DNA from: DASREM01 sp035652095
Lineage (GTDB): Bacteria; Acidobacteriota; Terriglobia; Terriglobales; Acidobacteriaceae
DNA length: 64,000 bases
NCBI GenBank assembly: GCA_035652095.1
Contig: DASREM010000033.1
Coordinates: 49,844-113,843, forward strand
Reading direction: 5' to 3'
The position numbers and the translations under genes were made by a program. How positions within the stretch are numbered: the stretch's first letter is position 1; every line of letters begins with the position of its first letter. This document shows, in pieces, positions 34,591-41,698 of this stretch. The notes beneath the pieces were generated by a model. It worked only from the letters and a program-made list of their open reading frames with translations. It made no database searches and was not told where the DNA came from.

Positions 34591-35547
34591 ATGAAGACCA
34601 TCGAATGGGGATTCCTGATCGTAAACTACCTCTTCCTGGGAGGGCTCTCCGCGGGCTTGTTTTTCGTTTCGGCCCTGGCCACTTTCCTCTATAAGATTGA
34701 CGAACCGTCCCCTTACACCCGTATCGCACGTCTGGGGGCATATCTCGCACCCTGGCCGGTAATGATTGGTTGTCTCCTGCTGATTTTTGATCTGGGGCGC
34801 TGGTATCACTTTTATAAACTGTTCTTACACCTGCGCCTGGTCAGTCCGATGTCGATTGGTTCCTGGCTGCTGGTCCTGTTCAATCTCGTGGCGCTCGTAA
34901 ATTGCTACGCATGGTTGACTGATCGTCAGCGGAATATCCTGTTTGGAAAGTTGCCTTCTCCGCTGAAGTTCTTATCGAAGTTCAACTACGACATCGACCA
35001 CTGGCGGCGCTGGCTCGCGCTTGCCGGAATCCCCGTCAGCGTTGGAGTTGGTATTTATACCGGGGTATTGCTGGGGGCGGTCCAGTCGCGTCCATTCTGG
35101 AACACGAATCTGGTGGCGCAGTTATTTCTATTCTCAGCTCTCTCGACCGGATGTGCGGCGCTCATTCTCGGACTCTCGGGCCGGAAAGAATCGGCTCGGG
35201 AATTGAAGTTACTGTATGGACTCGATACCTGTTTCATGGTCCTGGAATTTTTCATCGTATTGCCCTACCTGATTCACGGACAGCTTTCCGTCCAGGCAGT
35301 GCAAGATTCCCTGCAGTTGATTCTGGGTGGACCATTCACTATTTTGTTTTGGGTATTCTTCCTGGGCCTTGGCCTGTTCACCCCCCTGGTGATTGAACTC
35401 CGCGAACTGGTTCCGGCGATTGTCTCGAACCGTGAATTTCATTATCACCGGTTCGTCGCGGCCAGTACTGCTCTGCTGATTCTGGGTGGCGGATTCCTGC
35501 TCCGCTACATCTTTGTGTTTGCAGGACAGATGAGTTCGATGCAGTAG
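34591..35547 (+). CDS. NrfD/PsrC-type membrane anchor and quinol-binding subunit
   Basis: 318 residues, about eight transmembrane helices, with the family start IEWGFLIVNYLFLGGLSAGLFFVSALA. It anchors the complex and exchanges electrons with the quinone pool. AAGGAGAGG lies nine bases upstream. The next gene is an ArsR regulator 93 bases on. All four preceding genes are in the same direction and closely spaced. Confidence 0.9.
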   Translation: MKTIEWGFLIVNYLFLGGLSAGLFFVSALATFLYKIDEPSPYTRIARLGAYLAPWPVMIGCLLLIFDLGRWYHFYKLFLHLRLVSPMSIGSWLLVLFNLVALVNCYAWLTDRQRNILFGKLPSPLKFLSKFNYDIDHWRRWLALAGIPVSVGVGIYTGVLLGAVQSRPFWNTNLVAQLFLFSALSTGCAALILGLSGRKESARELKLLYGLDTCFMVLEFFIVLPYLIHGQLSVQAVQDSLQLILGGPFTILFWVFFLGLGLFTPLVIELRELVPAIVSNREFHYHRFVAASTALLILGGGFLLRYIFVFAGQMSSMQ

Positions 35548-35640
35548 CACCAGGGGCAGTATTCGTATAGAGGCTTGGAAGATTGGCCGTGCGCGGATTC
35601 GTGCCGGTGGAATTTCGCGATTTCCGGAATAGGAGATACC

Positions 35641-36033
35641 ATGGTGGCTAGCTTGGCTTCACGACAAGAGCTCATCCCCAAAGGCGATGGATCAACAATG
35701 AAGAAGGGCGGCAAGCAACTTGACCTGGAAAGCGAGATCCTTGAGCGACAGGTGCTGATCTGCAAAGCTTTCGCAAACTCAACTCGTCTCCACATCCTGG
35801 ATCTTCTTGGCCAGCATGATTGGTCAGCTGCTGAAATTCAGAAGGAGCTTGGCATTTCGAAGGCCAACCTCTCACAACACGCTATGGTGCTCAGATCGGC
35901 TGGCGTGGTCGTCAGGCGCCGCGTGGGCAAGAATGTCTATTTCTCGCTGGCCATGCCGGAAGTGAAAAAAGCTTGCCAGCTCATTCAGCATGTCCTCCGC
36001 GCGCAAATTCGCAATGGCCAAAGACTCGTCTAG
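35641..36033 (+). CDS. ArsR-family repressor, possible persulfide sensor
   Basis: 130 residues with winged HTH (FANSTRLHILDLL, WSAAEIQKELGISKANLSQHAMVLRSAGVVVRRRVG). Cys41 (LICKAF) and Cys112 (KKACQ) are placed in the helices before the HTH and in the last helix. The sulfide-responsive SqrR/BigR repressors use a Cys pair in corresponding helices (Cys41 and Cys107 in SqrR). No Cys-Val-Cys metal site of classical ArsR is present. AGGAG six bases before ATG 35641 fixes the start; M20 is an alternative. Likely regulates the Psr-like operon through the palindrome at 31377-31396 (inference). Confidence 0.82.
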   Translation: MVASLASRQELIPKGDGSTMKKGGKQLDLESEILERQVLICKAFANSTRLHILDLLGQHDWSAAEIQKELGISKANLSQHAMVLRSAGVVVRRRVGKNVYFSLAMPEVKKACQLIQHVLRAQIRNGQRLV

Positions 36034-36361
36034 GCTTATCGTGTAAACCCGACCCGCCCGTAACTTTCGTGTCGAACGAATTGCCTGCGGCTGTTAACAG
36101 TTTCGCAGGAGCCTCTCCGAGTTGAACCAGCCTTGCGAGAGATTCCGCCAACCCTTAACTGGGTTTCAGTTCCCGTCCTTTGTATGCAGTGGGTCCAGGG
36201 GCCGGTGCCTCGGCAATGAGGCGCGAGCCCTTACACCTGGCCCGGTTCCAGGTCTGTGTCAGGAAGCGGATATCCGAAAGTTCGCAGCATCGCGGCGTGT
36301 CCAGGATGAAAACGGAACTCCGGAGTTCCCCGCCTCATCCACCTGGATATTTACGGTTGCG
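36034..36361. other. Intergenic region after the ArsR gene
   Basis: 328 bases with no supportable gene. Long frames here are not backed by ribosome sites or by family-like composition. No strong terminator seen. Confidence 0.4.
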
Positions 36362-36805
36362 CTAGTCCGCCTGCGCGTAAGCGATCGTAGTGATCAACGC
36401 ATTGGCACTTTGCCGCGAGTCCAATCGAGTATGTTGCACGACAATCGGGACATCGGACTCTATTACGCTCGCGTAATCGATTCCTCGCGGTATCGGCGCA
36501 GGGTCTTTCAGGTCGTTGAACCGCAGGTGCTTTGTCCGGTTCGCCGGGACGGTGATCCGATACGGGCCGACCGATTCCCTGTCCGAAAAATAAGTCGTAA
36601 TTTGCACATTTGCATCCCGGTCCGAAGTGTTGAGCAGACAAGCGGCTTCGTGGCTGGTCATCTCCGGTTCCGGTCCATGACTGAATTCTGGAATGTAGCC
36701 TTCAGCAATTGGCCAGCACAGCCCGTCCCTGACTGCAATAGATGGTTCTGGGGCGCGGACTGATTTTGACCAACGACCCTCAAGTGAACACTGTATTGAT
36801 TTCAC
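36362..36805 (-). CDS. Sensory-rhodopsin-transducer (ASRT)-like protein
   Basis: 147 residues. Strong match in memory to the Anabaena sensory rhodopsin transducer family (PF07100): WPIAEGYIPEFSHGPEPEMT, the VQITTYFSDRESVGPYRITV block, RTKHLRFNDLKDPAPIP, and SDVPIVVQHTRLDSRQSANA. The ASRT fold is a soluble beta-rich tetramer; the Anabaena member couples to a light-sensing rhodopsin, while others lack one and may bind sugar or other small ligands. No rhodopsin gene is in the window. Start is GTG at 36805; the first 25 residues are not conserved, so a later start is possible. Divergent from a short candidate ORF. Confidence 0.82.
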   Translation of the reverse strand: MKSIQCSLEGRWSKSVRAPEPSIAVRDGLCWPIAEGYIPEFSHGPEPEMTSHEAACLLNTSDRDANVQITTYFSDRESVGPYRITVPANRTKHLRFNDLKDPAPIPRGIDYASVIESDVPIVVQHTRLDSRQSANALITTIAYAQAD

Positions 36806-36844
36806 GACAACCTGCAGCGGAATCTACTATCTAAAGAGGATCTT

Positions 36845-37012
36845 CTGGGCAACAGAGGTAGGCTGACAAATCCTGATTTCTGGAAAGATCCAGTGCCGGA
36901 CGCTAACAAGTTGGCCGAAAACTTTCTCGCGCATGAAGGCCGAGAATTTGTTACCGCCGGCGGCCCACGGATTTTCAAATTGCATCTGAACTATGACGAT
37001 TATTGTGCCTGA
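36845..37012 (+). CDS. Candidate small protein with CTG start
   Basis: The frame from CTG at 36845 to TGA at 37012 encodes 55 residues with a protein-like sequence (LTNPDFWKDPVPDANKLAEN). AAAGAGGA lies just before the CTG. No ATG/GTG/TTG start is available at its beginning; the frame is open back to about 36802. It ends 18 bases before the PoxB-like gene. It could equally be the tail of a decayed gene. Low confidence. Confidence 0.25.
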   Translation: MGNRGRLTNPDFWKDPVPDANKLAENFLAHEGREFVTAGGPRIFKLHLNYDDYCA

Positions 37013-37030
37013 TGCACGGAGGACTCCTTT

Positions 37031-38779
37031 ATGACAGCAGCCGATGTATTAGTGGAAACTCTTCTAGATTGGGGAGTCGAAGTCATCTTCGGTCTTCCGG
37101 GCGACGGAATTAACGGCATAATGGAATCCCTTCGTATTCACGAAGACAAGATTCGATTCGTGCAGGTTCGGCATGAGGAAGCCGCGGCGTTTATGGCTTG
37201 CGGGTACGCGAAGTTTACCGGCAAGCTGGGTGTCTGCCTCGCTACTTCCGGTCCGGGTGGAATACATCTTCTGAACGGTCTTTACGATGCCAAGCTCGAC
37301 AACCAACCGGTGCTGGCGATCACTGGGCTCCAGTTTCACGATCTCATCGGAACTTTCACACAGCAAGATGTTGCGCTCGACAAGCTGTTCATGGATGTGG
37401 CCGTATTCAACGAACGCATCATGGGGCCCACCCACGTTGAGAACATTGCCGAGTTAGCTTGTCGAACTGCTCTCGCCTACCGCGGAGTTGCTCACATCAC
37501 CTTTCCCGTAGACCTCCAGGAAAAGGAAGTCAAGAAGAAGCAAGCCTCGAGCCGCAATGTGCCGCACCATACTTCTGACGTCAACGCGCGCAGTGCGCGC
37601 CTCCCCGACCCCGCCGACCTGGAAAGAGCTGCGGACATTCTCAATCAGGGAAAGAAGGTCGCAATCCTCGCCGGCCGAGGCGCGTTGAACGCAACCGAGG
37701 AACTCGAAAAGACTGCTGAATTGCTGGGCGCGCCGATTGTAAAGGCTCTGCTGGGAAAAGCAGCGGTACCCGACGACAGCCCCTATACCACCGGGGGCAT
37801 CGGACTGCTGGGAACCAAACCTTCCCAGGAAGCGTTCGAAGATTGCGACACATTGCTAATCGTCGGATCTTCATTCCCCTACATCGAGTTCATGCCGAAA
37901 CCTGGTCAGGCAAAAGGGATACAGATTGAACTTGATCCGAAACGCATCGGCCTTCGCTACCCGGTTGAGATTGGATTGGTGGGCGATAGCCGCAATACAT
38001 TGCGTGAACTCATCCCACTACTGAAACGCAAGGAAGACCGGAAGTTTCTCGAGGCTGCCCAGGCAGGCATGAAGGACTGGTGGGAGCTGATGGACAAGCG
38101 CGCCACAAGGCAAGACAAACCCATGAAACCTCAGGTGGTGGCACGGGAACTTGGCAAACGTTTGAGAGACGACGCCATCGTCAGCTGCGACAGCGGGACC
38201 ATAGCAACCTGGTGGGCGCGCCACATTCCGGCCCGCCGCGGCCAGATGCATACTCTCTCGGGAAATCTGGCAACCATGGCGTCTGGCTTGCCTTACACGA
38301 TCGCTGCCCAAATCGCCTTCCCCACCCGCCAGTGCGTTGCCTTCGTGGGTGATGGTGGGTTCTCCATGTTAATGGCGGACTTCGTCACTGCCGTTAAGTA
38401 CAAGCTTCCCATCAAGGTCGTCATCATCAAGAACAACACACTCGGACAAATCAAGTGGGAGCAGATGGTGTTCCTCGGTAATCCCGAGTATGGCGTGGAT
38501 CTACATCCCATCGATTTCGCTGCCTTCGCTCATGCCTGCGGCGGCGTCGGATTCAGCGTGGAAGATCCGGGCGATTGCGGCCGGGCCATGGAAGAGTTCC
38601 TTGCCGCTCCCGGTCCCGCAATTCTGCAAGCTTCGGTGGATCCTTTCGAGCCGCCCATGCCGGCCAAAGTCAAGGCGGAACAGGCCCTGCATTTTGCCGA
38701 ATCGCTGGCTCGAGGCGAGCCCAATCGAAAGAAGATCGCGCTGACAACGCTTTCCGATCAGGTTCGGGAACTTATCTAG
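37031..38779 (+). CDS. Pyruvate oxidase/dehydrogenase (PoxB)-like ThDP enzyme
   Basis: 582 residues with the three domains of the acetolactate synthase/pyruvate oxidase family. N-terminal pyrimidine domain: GVEVIFGLPGDGINGIMESL and catalytic Glu in VRHEEAAAFMACGYAKFTG. Middle FAD/transhydrogenase-like domain around 195-340. C-terminal ThDP-binding motif FVGDGGFSMLMADF...IIKNNTLGQIKWEQ. The C-terminal tail (LQASVDPFEPPMPAKVKAEQAL) matches PoxB-type enzymes, which decarboxylate pyruvate to acetate with electrons to quinone. GGAGG eight bases before the ATG. Acetolactate synthase-like alternatives are not excluded. Confidence 0.82.
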   Translation: MTAADVLVETLLDWGVEVIFGLPGDGINGIMESLRIHEDKIRFVQVRHEEAAAFMACGYAKFTGKLGVCLATSGPGGIHLLNGLYDAKLDNQPVLAITGLQFHDLIGTFTQQDVALDKLFMDVAVFNERIMGPTHVENIAELACRTALAYRGVAHITFPVDLQEKEVKKKQASSRNVPHHTSDVNARSARLPDPADLERAADILNQGKKVAILAGRGALNATEELEKTAELLGAPIVKALLGKAAVPDDSPYTTGGIGLLGTKPSQEAFEDCDTLLIVGSSFPYIEFMPKPGQAKGIQIELDPKRIGLRYPVEIGLVGDSRNTLRELIPLLKRKEDRKFLEAAQAGMKDWWELMDKRATRQDKPMKPQVVARELGKRLRDDAIVSCDSGTIATWWARHIPARRGQMHTLSGNLATMASGLPYTIAAQIAFPTRQCVAFVGDGGFSMLMADFVTAVKYKLPIKVVIIKNNTLGQIKWEQMVFLGNPEYGVDLHPIDFAAFAHACGGVGFSVEDPGDCGRAMEEFLAAPGPAILQASVDPFEPPMPAKVKAEQALHFAESLARGEPNRKKIALTTLSDQVRELI

Positions 38780-39105
38780 ACCTCAGAAGTCGGTCAGAAT
38801 GCACAGGTACTGGATCGGCGCGGGAAGGGCTGCAATTGTAGCCGCAGTTTGGCTGGCTACGGGCCGCCCTGGACCAGCACCAGTTCTTATCCATTCGCCC
38901 GGCCCAATCCAGGCTGTGATCTCCGGATCTTGAATCGGAGATCCATTTCTGAAATCGGGTTCTTTCGTCTCCAGTGTCGCCGGCATGATTTGCTTCCCCG
39001 GCCGTTTCTCCGCGCAGAACTGGGCGCTTTCAGACGACACCGCTCCCCGTGACAAAAGTCATCGTACCCACGCGCCGCAGCCCCTACCCTTTCTTGAGGA
39101 GCAAT
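38780..39105. other. Intergenic region with a hairpin
   Basis: 326 bases between the PoxB-like and DUF438 genes. It holds an 8-bp perfect hairpin at 38918-38943 (GATCTCCG / CGGAGATC, 10-base loop), not followed by a T-run. A minus-strand frame 38783-38986 is not convincing. Confidence 0.4.
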
Positions 39106-40335
39106 ATGAGCGAACTTATTGACAATCGCGCCCGCAAAATCGCCACCCTCAAAGAAATCATTCAGCATCTTCACAAGGGGGAGGCTCCAGAAACGGTAAA
39201 GTCCCAATTGCGTGAGATAGTGCGACAGACCAATCCCTCCGAGATCATGGCGATGGAACAAGAGCTGATTTCCGGAGGCATGCCAGTCGAGGAAGTAAAC
39301 TCTATGTGTGACCTTCATTCGCAGGTCACCCGCGAAGTTCTGGTACAGCTTCCCGCCGCCTCGATTGCTCCCGGCCACCCGGTCGATACGTTTCGCCGCG
39401 AGAATGCTGCCATCCAGGCGATCATTGCCAAGACTCGCATGATTTTTAGCGAACTCTCTACGCGTCCAGACGACGAGGAATGCGCTCCTCAACTTCTGCA
39501 AATCAAGCAAAACGCAAACGAACTGATGGATATAGACAAGCACTATCAGCGCAAGGAGCACGCCCTTTTCTCTTTCCTCGAAAAGCATGGCATCACCGGT
39601 CCATCGAAGGTGATGTGGGCAAAAGACGACGACATCCGTACGTCCCTGAAACGCATGAACCGATCGGCCCACGAATGCTCGCCCACCGTTGCCGACTGCA
39701 AGCATCTCGCCACCGCCGCTGTCTTGCCGGCGCTCAGCGCAGTCGAAGAGATGATCTTCAAAGAAGAGAACATCCTTCTTCCGATGTCTTTGCAAACCCT
39801 GACCGAAAACGAATGGGCCGAGATTTGGGCGTCCTCGCCAAAATATGGCTGGTGCCTGGTTGAGCCTCGGCAGGGCTATGCGCCGCCTCAGAACCTCGGG
39901 GCATCCACACCCGCCGTGCCCGCCGACGGGACGATCATGATGCCGACCGGTAACGTCACCGTCGAACAACTCACATCGGTGCTATCGACCCTGCCAATCG
40001 ACTTAACGTTTGTAGATGCCAACGATCGAGTGGCATTTTTCACGGAAGGACCGGATCGAATCTTTGCCCGCAGCAAGGCCATCATCGGGCGTAAAGTCCA
40101 GCACTGCCATCCTCCGAGTAGCGTGGATGTAGTTGACCGTATTCTCGATGATTTCCGAGCAGGTCGACAAAACGTCGCAGAGTTTTGGATCAACCTTCGA
40201 GGGAAGTTCGTTCACATCCGTTATTTTGCGGTCCGAGACAAAGAAGGCAAATACCTTGGGACCGTCGAACTCACACAAGACATCGCTCCTCTGAGAGAGT
40301 TAGCGGGCGAGCGACGCCTTCTGCAATACAACTAG
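39106..40335 (+). CDS. DUF438 / hemerythrin / PAS domain protein
   Basis: 409 residues in three parts. Residues 1-80: DUF438 (LKEIIQHLHKGEAPETVKSQL...MCDLHSQVTREVL). Residues 85-260: hemerythrin-like HHE domain with His/Glu di-iron ligands (HPVDTFRREN, YQRKEHALFSFLEKHGI, KEENILLPM). Residues 290-405: a PAS domain (LTFVDANDRVAFFTEGPDRIF...GTVELTQDI). Family members bind O2 or NO-reactive iron and act in signalling. GAGGAG lies four bases before ATG 39106, and the upstream frame is not family-like. Followed by a terminator and then a second hemerythrin gene. Confidence 0.85.
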   Translation: MSELIDNRARKIATLKEIIQHLHKGEAPETVKSQLREIVRQTNPSEIMAMEQELISGGMPVEEVNSMCDLHSQVTREVLVQLPAASIAPGHPVDTFRRENAAIQAIIAKTRMIFSELSTRPDDEECAPQLLQIKQNANELMDIDKHYQRKEHALFSFLEKHGITGPSKVMWAKDDDIRTSLKRMNRSAHECSPTVADCKHLATAAVLPALSAVEEMIFKEENILLPMSLQTLTENEWAEIWASSPKYGWCLVEPRQGYAPPQNLGASTPAVPADGTIMMPTGNVTVEQLTSVLSTLPIDLTFVDANDRVAFFTEGPDRIFARSKAIIGRKVQHCHPPSSVDVVDRILDDFRAGRQNVAEFWINLRGKFVHIRYFAVRDKEGKYLGTVELTQDIAPLRELAGERRLLQYN

Positions 40336-40398
40336 GACCGGCATGCCAAAACCCGGACGGGGGGCCACATTTCGCGCTAGTTTTCATGTGGCTACGGC

Positions 40399-40427
40399 CG
40401 CGGGAATCTCTGGCCGCGTTTTTTTTT
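40399..40427 (+). terminator. Rho-independent terminator after the DUF438 gene
   Basis: CGCGG stem, 10-base loop, CCGCG, then nine T residues (40419-40427). Located 64 bases after the DUF438 stop. Confidence 0.8.
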
Positions 40428-40498
40428 GTGGACCAAATTCTGATGTCCGTCCCAATGATAATGATAAAGATGGTTAGTTCTCTCTGAGGTCTCTTACC

Positions 40499-41035
40499 AT
40501 GCCGGTTCAGATTGGAGCCAAAGCTCACAGTTTTTCCGATCCCACGGGTCTACTATCCGACTGCCACAGGCGCATCGAGATGTTTCTGGGAAGCTTGCAA
40601 CGCGTCGCCGAGGTGATCGATCGCCCGTTGCCAGACGAGACGCAGTCGGCGCTCGAATCCGCCCTCCGCTACTTTCGCGAATCGGCTCCCAAACACACCG
40701 CAGACGAGGAACAATCTCTTTTCCCTCGTCTGCGGCAAATTCAAGATCCCGAAATCCGAAACGCACTTGCAACCTTGGACGCACTCGAAGCCGACCACCA
40801 CAAAGCGAACACCCTGCACGGCGAACTGGATGTTCTTGGAACTCGATGTCTCAATGAACGCTGCCTCCCCGCTACGGAAGCGGCCCAATTCCGGCAGGTC
40901 GTCAACGACTTGGCCTCGATCTACCGCCAACACATTCGTATCGAGGATGAAATAGTGTTTCCGGCCGCAAAACGCAGATTATCCAGCCCCGAACAGTCGG
41001 CGATTGCCAATGAAATGGCGAGTCGCGCAACGTGA
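40499..41035 (+). CDS. Hemerythrin-domain protein
   Basis: 178 residues with an HHE-type di-iron bundle: LLSDCHRRIEMFLGSL, APKHTADEEQSLFPRLRQI, ALEADHHKANTLHGEL and YRQHIRIEDEIVFPAAKRRL supply the His/Glu ligands. Likely oxygen or nitric-oxide handling in the cytoplasm. It begins after the terminator, so has its own promoter; ATG at 40499 is the first start of the frame. Together with the DUF438 protein it makes a small O2/NO-related pair just left of the island boundary. Confidence 0.85.
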   Translation: MPVQIGAKAHSFSDPTGLLSDCHRRIEMFLGSLQRVAEVIDRPLPDETQSALESALRYFRESAPKHTADEEQSLFPRLRQIQDPEIRNALATLDALEADHHKANTLHGELDVLGTRCLNERCLPATEAAQFRQVVNDLASIYRQHIRIEDEIVFPAAKRRLSSPEQSAIANEMASRAT

Positions 41036-41698
41036 GTCCATAACCGCACTACATCTGCCATGGGTCGAACTCCATCGCCACTTTGGAGGGCCACATCTGT
41101 CCGAAGTACTCCCGCACTCCGAACATGAACTTTTCGCAATGTCATGAATGATTGAGGGTTGGTAGCTTAGAGCGAACAATCAATGAAAGACCGCTCTCTT
41201 CGAAGCCTCGCATAGCAGGAAATCAATGTGCTCAGGGCTGAACGCTCAGGCGTTGCTTCGTCCAGCTTTATTTCCAAACACGACAGCGGGCCTGTCCGCG
41301 CTGGACTGAGATTTAGGAATTCGCCGCTATTGAAAACATGGTAGCCAGGGACGGAGTTGAACCGCCGACGCCAGCCTTTTCAGGGCTGCGCACTACCCCT
41401 TGTCCTTCAATAACTTAACTTTACAGAGTGGGCCCAGTTTTGTGACCATTCTGTGACCAGCGCCGATGTTCGCCTAGCGTCGGCTTTAGACCAGCATCAA
41501 GGGTTCGACAGAGTCTTGTGAACGGGTGCTTTCGAAAGCGATCACTGCGATTCTTGCTCCACTTTTCTTCGCATATTTGGCCGGCTTGGAGCCTGACCTT
41601 GCTTCAGAGGATTCCCTAGATCCTTCGCTATAAAGTGCACTGGTCGGTAGCGTTCCAAAAGTTGTAGACTGTCCGGAATCATCTTGGGGTGGGGCGGG
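41036..41698. other. Intergenic region with island left boundary
   Basis: 663 bases without a supportable gene. It contains the tRNA-Phe 3' fragment (repeat at 41328-41387). Minus-strand frames right of it contain a short tail (WSQNGHKTG then stop near 41417) that resembles ends of some site-specific integrases, but this is too short to call. Confidence 0.45.
41328..41387 (-). repeat. att-like direct repeat, left copy (tRNA-Phe 3' fragment)
   Basis: 60 bases matching 63431-63490 at 58 positions, same orientation. On the minus strand it reads the anticodon loop CTGAAAA (anticodon GAA, Phe), T-arm GGCGG-TTCAACT-CCGTC, acceptor 3' strand and encoded CCA. The D-arm and acceptor 5' strand to its right are degenerate, so it is not a working tRNA. 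Confidence 0.78.

Noticed and set aside
38783..38986. Minus-strand frame convergent with the PoxB-like gene
   Set aside because: No ribosome site or family signal, and it overlaps a hairpin; treated as chance.
38887..39969. 360-codon minus-strand frame over the DUF438 gene
   Set aside because: The plus strand encodes conserved hemerythrin and PAS motifs there; the minus frame has none.
41328..41415. Intact tRNA-Phe gene on the minus strand
   Set aside because: Anticodon arm, T-arm and CCA end are present, but the D-arm and 5' acceptor strand are degenerate and cannot pair; it is a 3' fragment.
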